A stretch of DNA of 39,101 nt from contig JBDKUO010000003.1 in assembly GCA_039679645.1 (NCBI GenBank), positions 1 through 39,101 of the forward strand, read 5' to 3'. This document shows positions 15,437-24,457 of this stretch, piece after piece. The stretch's first letter is position 1; every line of letters begins with the position of its first letter. This DNA is from Armatimonadota bacterium. GTDB lineage: Bacteria > Armatimonadota > UBA5829. The notes beneath the pieces are model-generated. The model saw only the letters and a list, made by a program, of their open reading frames with translations, was not told the DNA's origin and did not search any database. Made by a program: the position numbers and the translations under genes.

Positions 15437-16887
15437 TATATCTCTTCGACAATAAATCGATTGCTCAAAGTGATGGGCTGCATCTGGCGCCGGGGCAGAT
15501 AGAAAAACTCGGGCCGGTGCTGGAACCGGCCTCAGATGAAGGTGCGCACGCGGGAGATTTCGCAGGTTCCATAGTCGATCTGGGCGATAACACTTACCGA
15601 ATGTACTACACGCGGATGGGTGAGCTTGGGCCGCGTATTGCAGTTGCCGAATCGAATGATGGCATCCACTGGCAAAGACCGGTATATGGCTTCAATGACA
15701 AGCCGGGGGTAGGAGCCAATGAAATAAATATATCCGGTCTGCCGGATGACGTCACCGGATACTGCCAGGGGCAGGTCTTTCGGCTGGCCGAAACCGGATG
15801 GCGCATGTATTTCTGGGCTCATGGCAGACGCATTCGCTGCGTGATTGCAGAGAGCGAAGACGGCATCCGCTGGCATATAAGTGATTTCAATCATCCCGTC
15901 CTCTGTCACACTTCCGAGTTCGGGGACTGGGGCGTCTCACAGGGAAAAGTTGTCGGCTGCGATGATGCGCGTAAGCTTGCAGAGCGCGGGATTACCGCCT
16001 GCAGCCCCATGAATTTGAAAGCGCTCAGGTCAAATGACGCCACATATGTCTACGCAGACCCTGAGACGGGCGGTTATGAAATGTACTCCGTGTGGCTGCT
16101 GCCCAACCCTGAGGGCAGCGACCGGCACGTCGATAAGGACAACGCGCCTAATGTGCTAAGGACGATCCACCGCCGGACAAGCAGCGACGGCCTGACTTTC
16201 AGCGATCCTGAAATAGTTATAGTCCCGGACGCAGCCGACCCGCTGGATCTGCAGTTCTATTACTTGAGCGTGCATAAACAAGACGGCTGGCGGTTCGGGT
16301 TCCTCGGACGTTATCCGTGCGCCTCGCAGACAATGGACATCGAGCTTTGTTTCAGCACAGATGGCGTCAGTTGGAAGAGGCCTCTTCGCCTGCCATGGCT
16401 GACGCGCGGCTCTGACGATGACTGTGACAGTAAGATGGTCATTGCTCCCAATCGACTGTTGGACGCCGGAGATTACTGGCTGATGCTGTATCAGGGAACA
16501 AACCGGACACATGACTGGTGGAGTTCGCCAAAGTCCGAAGACAGCGGGCGGATGATCGTATGTGCTGCGCGGTTTCTTAAAAATCGTTTCGCCGGGTTGT
16601 CGACGGACAATAATCAGGCAGGACGACTTTTGACCAAACCATTTATCCCGGCAGGTAAAGTCTTGCAACTCGATGCTAACATTAGTGGCAAGCTTTCGGC
16701 TGAGTTGTGCGATCTGTTTGGGAAGCCTCTGCCCGGATATGACAAGAGCTGTTTCGATCCGGTTTCAGGCGAGAGCACAGGTCATGTATTGAGCTGGAAA
16801 GGACATTCACTGGACGAGTTTTGTTACGATGCAATAACTCTGCGCCTGGAAATGCAGGACGCGCAAATCTATGCTATACATTGGTGA
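15433..16887 (+). CDS. glycosidase-superfamily five-bladed beta-propeller protein
   Basis: A 484-residue protein built from repeated blades, with strings such as YRMYYTRMGELGPRIAVAES, GWRMYFWAHGRRIRCVIAES, YEMYSVWLL and DYWLMLYQGTNRTHDWW. Asp/Glu residues at blade starts are typical of GH43/GH32/GH68-like and GH130-like propellers. I cannot assign a family or substrate, and no signal peptide is visible. ATG overlaps the coaX stop by 4 nt and the gene's own stop overlaps the next start, so the three genes form one translationally coupled operon. Pairing with coaX and a potassium channel gives no obvious metabolic logic. Confidence 0.7.
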   Translation: MIYLFDNKSIAQSDGLHLAPGQIEKLGPVLEPASDEGAHAGDFAGSIVDLGDNTYRMYYTRMGELGPRIAVAESNDGIHWQRPVYGFNDKPGVGANEINISGLPDDVTGYCQGQVFRLAETGWRMYFWAHGRRIRCVIAESEDGIRWHISDFNHPVLCHTSEFGDWGVSQGKVVGCDDARKLAERGITACSPMNLKALRSNDATYVYADPETGGYEMYSVWLLPNPEGSDRHVDKDNAPNVLRTIHRRTSSDGLTFSDPEIVIVPDAADPLDLQFYYLSVHKQDGWRFGFLGRYPCASQTMDIELCFSTDGVSWKRPLRLPWLTRGSDDDCDSKMVIAPNRLLDAGDYWLMLYQGTNRTHDWWSSPKSEDSGRMIVCAARFLKNRFAGLSTDNNQAGRLLTKPFIPAGKVLQLDANISGKLSAELCDLFGKPLPGYDKSCFDPVSGESTGHVLSWKGHSLDEFCYDAITLRLEMQDAQIYAIHW

Positions 16888-17930
16888 ACCGATTGGATTA
16901 TCAGAATGATCCCATAAGACATTTCAGGCTGGCGTTGGTTGCGTTAGTAGCCCTGGTGGCTCTCGGTACGGCAGGCTATCACATACTTGAGAACTGGAGC
17001 CTGCTTGATTCGCTCTATATGACGGTTATTACCCTGGGCACTGTAGGCTATGAGGTCGTGCACCCGCTCAACGTCCCCGGCAAGGTATTTACAATCGTCC
17101 TGATTGTCTTCGGCGTCACTATAGTCTTCTGGGCCGGCGCGAGTCTTATCCAGGCTCTGGTCGGCGAACAGATATGGCACGCAATACAGAGGAAACGTAT
17201 GCAAAAACAAATCTCCAAACTGCGCAATCATTTTATAATCTGCGGCTTCGGCAGAATGGGACAGCAGATAGTCAAAGACCTGCAGCGCGAGGACGTCGGT
17301 CACTGCGTGATAGAGCGCAACCCCGAACAGCTTCCCAAACTCGTCGCGCAGGATATTCCATTCATTGAGGGAAACGCAAGTGATGACAAAGCCCTCAAGG
17401 CGGCGGGAATCGAACGCGCCAAGGGACTTATTACCGTCGCTCCGACTGACGAGGACAATGTTTTCATCACCCTCAGCGCCCGTGCCCTTAATCCCAGTCT
17501 GTTCATAGTCGCCCGGTCCATTCAGGAAGAGAATGAAGACAAGCTCAAGATGGCCGGAGCCGACAGAGTGATGTCGCCTTATGTGATGGGCGGAAAAAGA
17601 ATGGCCCAGTCGGTGCTGCGTCCCAACGTGCTGGACTTTCTGGAGCTTGCCATGCATACCGACGACCTCAAAATGATGATTGAAGAGCTGAGTATCAGCT
17701 CGGGATCAAAGCTCATCGGGCAATCCATAAGCCAGTCCAGCCTAAAGGATAAAACGGGCGTAACGGTGATAGCAGTAAGCAGGACTTCAGGCAAAATGGT
17801 GGCAAACCCCGGCCCGGACGAGCTTCTCCACGATGGAGATGTGCTTATCGTGATAGGCACTCCGGAACAACTCGATAAGGCGATTGCCCTCGCTAACCCC
17901 AACATCTCGCAGGAAACAGGCGAAGCGTGA
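16884..17930 (+). CDS. two-TM potassium channel with RCK (TrkA) domains
   Basis: A membrane channel of about 348 residues. Two transmembrane helices (about 15-35 and 65-90) flank a pore loop reading TVITLGTVGYEVVHPL. The selectivity filter is TVGYE rather than TVGYG, a variant seen in some prokaryotic channels with a conserved EVxPL tail. The cytoplasmic part has a TrkA-N Rossmann domain (HFIICGFGRMGQQIV) and a TrkA-C domain with HDGDVLIVIGTPEQL near the end. The start is GTG in GTGA, overlapping the upstream stop. It resembles MthK/Kch-type RCK-gated channels. Confidence 0.9.
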   Translation: MNRLDYQNDPIRHFRLALVALVALVALGTAGYHILENWSLLDSLYMTVITLGTVGYEVVHPLNVPGKVFTIVLIVFGVTIVFWAGASLIQALVGEQIWHAIQRKRMQKQISKLRNHFIICGFGRMGQQIVKDLQREDVGHCVIERNPEQLPKLVAQDIPFIEGNASDDKALKAAGIERAKGLITVAPTDEDNVFITLSARALNPSLFIVARSIQEENEDKLKMAGADRVMSPYVMGGKRMAQSVLRPNVLDFLELAMHTDDLKMMIEELSISSGSKLIGQSISQSSLKDKTGVTVIAVSRTSGKMVANPGPDELLHDGDVLIVIGTPEQLDKAIALANPNISQETGEA

Positions 17931-18161
17931 ACGGAGAGAATTCAGCCGTGAAATGACCTTTATACTGCACGGGCGAATACCCCGATACCTTGCTGCGCGA
18001 GGGGCTTTTCGGGAACAACTCTTTTGAGGCACATCAAACTCAGCGATTTTCCTGTTCGACCGCTTCTCAATTAAGCGGGGAGAGCAGTAAAGTCGCGGTC
18101 AAATTTCCTCTATCGCAACAACCTCCTTTTCCGCAAATTTGACATACACCCCTTTATGAAA

Positions 18162-18190
18162 CGGGTCAGGACCGTAAAAATCCTGACCCG
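18162..18190 (-). repeat. GGTCAGGA palindrome between convergent genes
   Basis: CGGGTCAGGA and TCCTGACCCG pair over 10 bp around a 9-nt loop. The stem GGTCAGGA equals that of the class B unit at 5913, although the loop differs. It may serve as a terminator for either gene. The rest of the gap 17931-18210 has no ORF; it carries a fragment CCCGATACCTTGCTGC shared with 13796 and a CGGGAACAACT half-repeat. Confidence 0.55.
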
Positions 18191-18210
18191 GGTCGCATTG
18201 ATAAATTGGG

Positions 18211-18873
18211 TTATTGATTATCGCCAACCCATCTGTTCAGACGGAATATCCAGCTTCCTTCCTTTGATGTGAGGAACTGGGCCTGCTGTCTCATCCCCGG
18301 CGTGACTGCTCTGGTTGATCCGAGCGTATCAGCCGCTCTTGCTTGATTCAGCAGTTGCGAGAGTGTAGTCGCATACACTCCGTCGAAGCAGTCGCACGGG
18401 AACTGCGCGATTATGTCACTACCGGCTCCACAGTCTGCCGAGAGCTGTGCGCACGTCAGTGTGCCGTAATAGCCTTGCAGCTTTGCGGCTGCGCTGTTCA
18501 TATATCCGTTGATCTCGCGGGAGATGGCCCGCAAGTTGCTGTTGGTCGCGTGCTGCGCGCCGTATGCGGTCACGGCAGCAATTGTGCTGTATTGGCCAAA
18601 CATTTTCTCTGCATATGCAGGATCAAAGTTAGGGCACTCAAGACATTGCAGGTCAGCCGCCGGTCCTGCCCCCATTGCAGCCGGAACCGCTGCCGGACAG
18701 GGACAAGCCTTAGGGCACTCCTGCGGACAGGGCTGGACGCACTGCACCTGTGGTTGGATGCATGCAGGGCACTGCATCTTTTGTGGCTGCACACATGTCG
18801 GGCATTGCGCCAATACGACTGATGCAGCAAGAATCAGCATCACGCCTATAAGCGTTAACTTTGCGTATTTCAT
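18211..18873 (-). CDS. secreted Cys/Pro-rich protein
   Basis: The 220-residue protein has a signal peptide (LTLIGVMLILAASVVLA). A repetitive region follows with CPTC, CPAC, CVQPCPQECPKACPCP and further CLEC motifs (about residues 24-85), then a helical domain with YAEKMFGQYSTIAAVTAYGA and four cysteines toward the end. No known family is recognised. The Cys pairs suggest disulfides or metal binding outside the cytoplasm. ATG at 18873 is preceded by AGGAGG at 6 nt, which rules out the longer frame that would overlap the upstream gene. Confidence 0.75.
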   Translation of the reverse strand: MKYAKLTLIGVMLILAASVVLAQCPTCVQPQKMQCPACIQPQVQCVQPCPQECPKACPCPAAVPAAMGAGPAADLQCLECPNFDPAYAEKMFGQYSTIAAVTAYGAQHATNSNLRAISREINGYMNSAAAKLQGYYGTLTCAQLSADCGAGSDIIAQFPCDCFDGVYATTLSQLLNQARAADTLGSTRAVTPGMRQQAQFLTSKEGSWIFRLNRWVGDNQ

Positions 18874-18946
18874 TTCATGCCTCCTCAAAAGCACGAATGC
18901 TATCTCACTATTATTATTCCTGCACAAAACAAGAATGAATCGTGTA

Positions 18947-19978
18947 TTATGCATGTTTATCCGACTGAATATATTCAATATCTTTGAATGACCTGATACG
19001 GTGAAGCAGGCAGAAGCCGGCAATCATTGGCAGCCAGAAACCCAGACCGCGGTAAGCGATCACAATTATGGCGGCAAGCCCGACAGGCACGGCCAGCGTG
19101 ACAAATACCAGGGTCATTACGCCTTCCACTATCCCGACACCCTGCGGCGTGATCGAGACTATCCAGAAAAGGTTGCCGATTGCATAGCCCGAAAGGAGCG
19201 AGCCGGGGGGTATCGGATGATAGAATGCAAGGAACAGAGCATACAGGCTGCCGAAATTAACCAGGTGAGCCAATAGAGAGATCCCGAAGGCTTTAGTCAG
19301 CTTGACCGGGTGTGCAGCTATGGCGGCGGAAGCAGCCGCGAATTCCATAGCATTATCCGCTGCCCAGTGTTCCGACAGCAGATTAGCTCGCTTAAACCGG
19401 CTGCCTATCCCGTTCACGGCTTTTTGAACTGCCTGCAGCGTATGCAGGAGCAGCCATGGCCGCCAAAGACCGAGAAACAGAGCAAGAGCCAAAGCGGCAA
19501 TAATGCCGAGAAGAATGCTGGATGCGGCCAGTTCATAGTTACTCAGATCGCGCAGAGTGGCAAGGTTGGCGAGCCCCAGGCCCAGCAGGACGGTGAATGC
19601 TGAAAAGTCCGCCGCCAGCACGAGAAGCAGACCTGCAGCGGTGCGTGCAGGTGACTGGCCGCGGCGGGATGCGTCATCGACAAAGAGCGCCATCCCGCTT
19701 GTTCCCCCGGTAGGCACCGCGACATTGACGAAGATAGAAACAAAAACTACCGGCAGCAGATCGAATATACGTGAATGAACACCTACGGCTGAAAATGAGA
19801 CTTCATATATGGCGGCGTAAAGGACGTAAAAAAGCAACTGTCCGAAAGCCGCCGCCGCCACCCATCCCCAGTGCCCGTGCGAGAGTGTGATAGCCAGGTG
19901 GCGGACTTCATCAAAGCGAGCGATTACTAATCCGACAAAAACAAAGACAAGCAGCCAGAATATCCAACGTCGCCTCAT
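18947..19978 (-). CDS. YbhN/LPG-synthase-TM-like flippase-domain protein
   Basis: A 343-residue polytopic membrane protein with about eight helices. It carries the landmark strings VPTGGTSGMALFV and SITPQGVGIVEGVM of the lysylphosphatidylglycerol-synthase transmembrane (UPF0104/YbhN) family. Members are thought to move or anchor polyprenyl or lipid-linked substrates, and several sit beside glycosyltransferases; no such partner is nearby. ATG at 19978 is preceded by AAAGGACG. The gene is followed by the Cys-rich secreted gene on the same strand after about 70 nt. Confidence 0.85.
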   Translation of the reverse strand: MRRRWIFWLLVFVFVGLVIARFDEVRHLAITLSHGHWGWVAAAAFGQLLFYVLYAAIYEVSFSAVGVHSRIFDLLPVVFVSIFVNVAVPTGGTSGMALFVDDASRRGQSPARTAAGLLLVLAADFSAFTVLLGLGLANLATLRDLSNYELAASSILLGIIAALALALFLGLWRPWLLLHTLQAVQKAVNGIGSRFKRANLLSEHWAADNAMEFAAASAAIAAHPVKLTKAFGISLLAHLVNFGSLYALFLAFYHPIPPGSLLSGYAIGNLFWIVSITPQGVGIVEGVMTLVFVTLAVPVGLAAIIVIAYRGLGFWLPMIAGFCLLHRIRSFKDIEYIQSDKHA

Positions 19979-20035
19979 GCAAATCGTCCTTTTGCCGTCA
20001 AGAGGGCATTATTGCACTAACGAACACTGAATACC

Positions 20036-20494
20036 CTATCTGAGCGCGGGTATACCGTGCACGGCTTTTGTCATCTTGATTTTTGTCCCCTCATCGGGAT
20101 TGGAGATGTAGTTGACAGTGTCCATAAGGCACTTGATAAGGAGAATGCCGTAGCCGCCTTCGCGGTCGAAATCAATATCGACTTCCGGAATAACGCCGTC
20201 CGCAGGAGCACGGAAACCCCGTCCCCTGTCCATCACTTCGACGAGCAGACCATACCTGCGATGCGCGCACTTTACTCTAACATGCGGCATACGTTTAGGG
20301 TTTATGTAAGCGTGACGCACAATATTGGTCACCGCCTCCGAGGCCGCAACCTCAATTTCTTCAATCGCCATCTTAGGCATCTCATAAGAAGCGGCAAACT
20401 CCGCGATCACCCTGCGTATGGTCCGAACATATTCAGGCTTGCACGGCACTTTTATCTCGATTTCGTCATTGCCATGCTCATATGCCGAGATCAT
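20036..20494 (-). CDS. anti-sigma-factor-type ATP-binding protein (RsbW-like)
   Basis: The 152-residue protein is one HATPase_c domain. N box: EVAASEAVTNIVRHAY. G1 box: VEVMDRGRGF. G2-like region: REGGYGILLIKCLMD. This is the layout of RsbW/SpoIIAB/BtrW serine kinases that bind a sigma factor or phosphorylate an STAS antagonist. No STAS or sigma gene is adjacent, so the partner is unknown. It follows the nitrilase gene on the same strand but 167 nt away, and probably has its own promoter. ATG at 20494 follows AGAGG. Confidence 0.88.
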   Translation of the reverse strand: MISAYEHGNDEIEIKVPCKPEYVRTIRRVIAEFAASYEMPKMAIEEIEVAASEAVTNIVRHAYINPKRMPHVRVKCAHRRYGLLVEVMDRGRGFRAPADGVIPEVDIDFDREGGYGILLIKCLMDTVNYISNPDEGTKIKMTKAVHGIPALR

Positions 20495-20661
20495 TTTACA
20501 TTACCTCTTGTTGAACATTGGCTGTTTTAATGCCCATTCGCCATTAACGGCAAAATGGTTATTTTCTATGTACCCGGCGCAATTATCGATAAAACACTAA
20601 CAGATTGTGCCGAGCCGGTGCAGGCAGATGGGGATTACTATTCCGAGCTTTACAGGAGCTC

Positions 20662-21888
20662 TCATATGTCGTTATCAATGACGTTGCGCATTTGTTCAAT
20701 CGCGCATGGCATGCCGTAGGAAAGAGTCGGATCGCCATACCAGTTCACCTTGCGATAGCTCAGGTCAAGGTCGGCATAGACGACACCGTCACCATGAGTT
20801 TGGGCAATGATCGAGCCGGAGGAGTCTATTATCATACTCGGCGGCATCACTGACGAAGATACGAAATATACTCCGTTATCCAATGCACGAACTCGCCATG
20901 TAATCGGTTTGCCGCCGACCACAGGCAGAAAGAGTATCTCCACTCCGTTTTGAGCATAATACCGGGATACCTCCGGAAACCACTGGTCGTAACAGATATG
21001 TATGGCAATACGCCCGAAGTCCAGATCGAAGACGGGGTAGCTGCCGCCGCACGAGATGCCGTCTTGAAGCTCGCCGAATGTAAGGTGGGTTTTAGCGTAT
21101 TTGCCGACCGGTTCGCCATGCCTGCCGAATATCAAAGCGGTGTTGAACAGATAATCTCCCTGCCGCTCAATTACACCGGCAAGCACATACATACCATATT
21201 GCCGGGCTTTGGATGAAAGCAGTTCGCAGCACGGGCCAGACGGCGGTTCCTCCGCGATATCCATATAGCTTCCATAATTACTCTTTGGAACGCCTACTAC
21301 GGCACACAGCTCCGGCAGACACACAATATCCGCATTAATTGCTCCGGCCATATCGAGCTTGGTTGATATTCTTTCGCGCTGGTCAGAGAGTGTGAGGGGT
21401 GATGCATTATCGCCAAAGCGCACAGTTGCCGCGCGGACCATTCGTGGCTGAGGTTTTTCAATATTCTCGACATGCGGATCAAACCACTCGATCTCACCCT
21501 TGTCGGCGGCGCGAAGAAACAGCTCGATCTTGCTGCCGTCCGATCCATTGGAGTGTTGGAATGTCTGTTCGAGCAGCGTCTCATCTGCCCATGGCTCGGA
21601 TGGAAGCAGAAAGTGCTGCGCTACCTGAGCGAAAACCGACAGCCCGGGGTCAGCAATATCTTTTGTGCGCACCCGCACACTTGCCCGGTACCACTTGCCG
21701 ACCTCCAGCGCAGCCTTACCCTGCCAGCAGCCGAATGCGTGCTTGTCGCCATTAGCTGCAAGAACAAGCCGACCCGGCTTTATGCTGTGACCGGGCGCAA
21801 GCTCAGGTCTGGGTGTCACGAATTTCCATCCGTCTGCATTACAGGCGAATGTCGGGTTTGAGACCAGGTTTTTATCTGAAGCGCTCAT
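20662..21888 (-). CDS. nitrilase-superfamily amidohydrolase with N-terminal jelly-roll-like domain
   Basis: The 408-residue protein joins two parts. Residues 1-145 look like a carbohydrate-binding/galactose-binding-like beta-sandwich (LVSNPTFACNADGWKF, WYRASVRVRT, KIELFLRAADKGEIEWFDPHV). Residues 150-405 are a carbon-nitrogen hydrolase with the catalytic triad E193 (LPELC), K266 (KYAKTHLT) and C299 (HICYDQWFPE). Known nitrilase fusions more often have C-terminal partners, so this order is unusual. It is the last gene of the LacI-led catabolic group and could hydrolyse an amide linked to a sugar-derived substrate. No secretion signal is evident. Confidence 0.87.
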   Translation of the reverse strand: MSASDKNLVSNPTFACNADGWKFVTPRPELAPGHSIKPGRLVLAANGDKHAFGCWQGKAALEVGKWYRASVRVRTKDIADPGLSVFAQVAQHFLLPSEPWADETLLEQTFQHSNGSDGSKIELFLRAADKGEIEWFDPHVENIEKPQPRMVRAATVRFGDNASPLTLSDQRERISTKLDMAGAINADIVCLPELCAVVGVPKSNYGSYMDIAEEPPSGPCCELLSSKARQYGMYVLAGVIERQGDYLFNTALIFGRHGEPVGKYAKTHLTFGELQDGISCGGSYPVFDLDFGRIAIHICYDQWFPEVSRYYAQNGVEILFLPVVGGKPITWRVRALDNGVYFVSSSVMPPSMIIDSSGSIIAQTHGDGVVYADLDLSYRKVNWYGDPTLSYGMPCAIEQMRNVIDNDI

Positions 21889-21901
21889 GATAACTCACCA
21901 G

Positions 21902-21926
21902 CCCTCCAGGCAAGATACCTGGAGGG
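21902..21926 (+). repeat. class A palindrome, copy 3
   Basis: CCCTCCAGG and CCTGGAGGG pair perfectly around the conserved loop CAAGATA. It lies between the enolase-type and nitrilase genes of one minus-strand operon, so it is more likely a processing or stability element than a full terminator. Confidence 0.8.
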
Positions 21927-21965
21927 ATATAGGGGCACCTGCAGGGATTAACAATCAGTTAAGGC

Positions 21966-23255
21966 TCATTTTACCATCTCGGCGTAATGGTCGCCGGTAA
22001 GCAGGATGCCTCCGCTTTTTGCGTAGAAGTCTTTACTCATGCTATAAATACCATTGACCGGATCTGTCCATGGCGCCCCGCAGCATGGGTGATAGGACCT
22101 CATCAGGTCCCAGTTCAGGTAGTTCTGCCGGCCGTTTGATTCCAGCACGCCGATTCGCATACCCGGCAGCGGCGCGAGCCTTGCCGCGACGTTTTTATTC
22201 CAATCAACCAGAACGGGGTTAACCGTCAAGTCCGCGCAAAAACATGGCACGTTGCGCTCATGTGCGATTTTTGCTATTTTAAGGCTCATGCTCATTGTCT
22301 TGGCGATTGGTTTCAAGGCGATTGCTCTGTAACCCATATCTATCCGCTTAACGGCATCTGCGTCCGAGTGAGCGCTTTCATCCGCTGCCGGCCGGACCGG
22401 TATATCCGTGACATCGATCTCCGCCTCCTCAGAGAACGGCTCCTCCAATATGGCAATCCGTTCAAGAGCGCCTATTTTCTGAGCATGATCGATAAGACGC
22501 ATGAGCCGGTCTTTCGTGTCGTAGCGGCCGTTGGCGTCCAGATAATACTGCACCCTGCCGCTTTCGGTATACGGAGTCTCATGATCCTTAACCGCATTGT
22601 GAATTGCCGAGAGCCTGTCTTTATCCCACTGGAGCATCTTATCGAGGTCGCCGTCACGGGCCGGGTCTGAGCCAATCTTTATCTTGAGCAGGCAGCAGCC
22701 TTCATCGACCGCTTCAACTATTTTCTCAAGCGGCACACCGTAGGTCATAAGTGGAATATTAGCAAGCTTTTGGTGGCGGTATGACAGCGCCGGTCTGATA
22801 TCTGCGGGTATCATATCATCAAACCCGGCTATCTTATTTTCGGCGCAGTGGAGCTGCCAGGCGGCATTGTCTACCGCGACCAGAGCATTGAGGACAAACG
22901 TCAGTCGCAGGCAGTCAGTGCCTGTAATTTTCTTGCCATATTCATAAGCGGCAGGCAATAGCTTATCGAGAAGATCAAGCGGTGTATCGAAACTCATGCC
23001 CTCGGCTAGCTTGAGAGCATAAGCGGTTATCAGATACATCAGGCTGTTACCCGCTGCCTCTGAGTTGCTTGTGAAGATATCAGCGTCGGACCAGAGGGTG
23101 CTCTGCGTGCCCAGGCCGACGCCGCGGCAGCCGCCCGCGCTCTCCACCAATGCCACGCTCTGCCAAAGCTCGCTCAAATACCCGCCCTTAAAGCCGAATG
23201 CGGATATAAGCGGCTCCCGTTCAAAGTTGCTGTTTGTCCTCTTGATTTCGATCAT
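21966..23255 (-). CDS. enolase-superfamily (mandelate racemase/muconate cycloisomerase-like) enzyme
   Basis: The 429-residue protein shows the enolase barrel metal and base residues in order: LKIKIG (K191, K193), YYLDANGRY (D240), ILEEPF (E271 or E272), PAADES (D292, E293) and ALKPIAKT (K315). The pattern places it with MLE or dipeptide-epimerase-like members rather than with true mandelate racemases, which carry a His-Asp dyad; a His in that position was not found. It probably dehydrates or epimerises an acid. It lies in a LacI-regulated group with a MocA-type dehydrogenase and a nitrilase. The ATG has a weak ribosome site. Confidence 0.82.
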   Translation of the reverse strand: MIEIKRTNSNFEREPLISAFGFKGGYLSELWQSVALVESAGGCRGVGLGTQSTLWSDADIFTSNSEAAGNSLMYLITAYALKLAEGMSFDTPLDLLDKLLPAAYEYGKKITGTDCLRLTFVLNALVAVDNAAWQLHCAENKIAGFDDMIPADIRPALSYRHQKLANIPLMTYGVPLEKIVEAVDEGCCLLKIKIGSDPARDGDLDKMLQWDKDRLSAIHNAVKDHETPYTESGRVQYYLDANGRYDTKDRLMRLIDHAQKIGALERIAILEEPFSEEAEIDVTDIPVRPAADESAHSDADAVKRIDMGYRAIALKPIAKTMSMSLKIAKIAHERNVPCFCADLTVNPVLVDWNKNVAARLAPLPGMRIGVLESNGRQNYLNWDLMRSYHPCCGAPWTDPVNGIYSMSKDFYAKSGGILLTGDHYAEMVK

Positions 23256-23317
23256 AGGTGTTGATTACGCTCCCCAGATTTTTCTGAGTATCCGGTTGCT
23301 TCAAATTGTTCATGCAT

Positions 23318-23435
23318 TCCTCCAGGTAAGATACCTGGAGGGATACAGAGCTGGAGGCATAAAAAGGAATGCAAAAAGTATCAGTTGTCAGGAGTCAGAG
23401 TTAATGGCCAGGCCAGCCGACAACCTGACAACTGA
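23318..23435. repeat. class A palindrome (copy 4) and a 12-bp inverted repeat
   Basis: CCTCCAGGTA-AGA-TACCTGGAGG (23319-23341) is the class A unit, itself enclosed by GCATTCC and GGAATGC. CTGGAGGCATAAAAA follows and recurs after copy 1 at 777. At 23381-23392 and 23424-23435, TCAGTTGTCAGG and CCTGACAACTGA form a second perfect stem with a 31-nt loop. It lies between two genes of the LacI-led operon. Confidence 0.7.
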
Positions 23436-23444
23436 AAGTTAGAC

Positions 23445-24446
23445 TCAGAAAACATAATCAGATTCGGAGATGGCTATGGGAGAGCCCTTTGCAATGGACT
23501 CGTTCACCATATAGCTGATAACCGCTGCGCGCGCAGCCTTCACGAGACCATTGGGGCTTGGGGTATCGCCCAGGATCGCATCGGCAAGCTGGTCGATTTC
23601 TATCGCCTGGCCCTTGTCTACCGCATCCAGCGCAATACTACTCGGTTGATCGCCCCAGCCGTAATAGTCCATTTCTTTGAAGTCCTTGATGTGGATAGCA
23701 CGGTTGTCACAGTAGATCTCAGTGGACTCCTTGGGAAACTTATCGCACCCCGCGCTTGCAATGAGTGTGGTGCCTACCGACCCATCCGCGAACGTGATCG
23801 TAACGACTGCGCTGTCGGGAATCTTGACCAGGCTGGGGTCGAGGAAAGTGCCGCCGGAGGCATAGACGCCCACAGGCGGCGATTGGACAAGCTCGCAGAG
23901 CAGATCGAATATATGGCATCCCTCACCGATAAACCGTCCTCCGCCGATATTGGGGTCATTGACCCAATAATCCGACGGCAGGGGAGATTGAATACGGTGG
24001 TAGATCAGTTTCTTTGCCGGAAGGTCTTTGAGCAGATCGCGGGCTTGAGTGATTAACGGAGCCATTCCTCTGTTATAGCCTACAGTATATTTGACGTTGT
24101 TTTTCTTGACCGCCTCAGCTATAGCCTTGCACTCATCGCGGTTCATCCCCATAGGTTTCTCGCACAAGATATGCTTTCCGGCATTGGCGGCCTTAATCGT
24201 CTGCTGGGCATGCAGATTATGCCGTGTTGTTATGAACACCACATCGATCTCTTTGTCCGCAAGCAGCCTGTCGAGGTCGGTCGTCCAGTATTTAGCGCCG
24301 CTGTCTTGCGCGACTTCTCCGGCTGCCGACTCGTTGATGTCCATGGCTGCATGCAACCGATATTTGTCATTCTTTCTTATATTCGGAATGTGTATTGCTC
24401 TCGCGAAATTTCCACAGCCGATGAGCCCGACTTTAAGTGTTTTCAT
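23445..24446 (-). CDS. Gfo/Idh/MocA-family oxidoreductase
   Basis: The 333-residue protein has the N-terminal NAD-binding motif KVGLIGCGNFARAIH. The family EKP motif appears as ILCEKPMGM, and the substrate-domain region contains GGGRFIGEGCHIFDLL with the conserved His. Length fits the standard family. ATG at 24446 is chosen because GAGG lies 8 nt upstream, and the longer frame overlaps the LacI stop. It starts 11 nt after the LacI gene, so the two are co-transcribed. It probably oxidises a sugar or cyclitol handled by the neighbouring enolase-type enzyme. The substrate is not resolvable by eye. Confidence 0.88.
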   Translation of the reverse strand: MKTLKVGLIGCGNFARAIHIPNIRKNDKYRLHAAMDINESAAGEVAQDSGAKYWTTDLDRLLADKEIDVVFITTRHNLHAQQTIKAANAGKHILCEKPMGMNRDECKAIAEAVKKNNVKYTVGYNRGMAPLITQARDLLKDLPAKKLIYHRIQSPLPSDYWVNDPNIGGGRFIGEGCHIFDLLCELVQSPPVGVYASGGTFLDPSLVKIPDSAVVTITFADGSVGTTLIASAGCDKFPKESTEIYCDNRAIHIKDFKEMDYYGWGDQPSSIALDAVDKGQAIEIDQLADAILGDTPSPNGLVKAARAAVISYMVNESIAKGSPIAISESDYVF

Positions 24447-24457
24447 AACAATAACCT

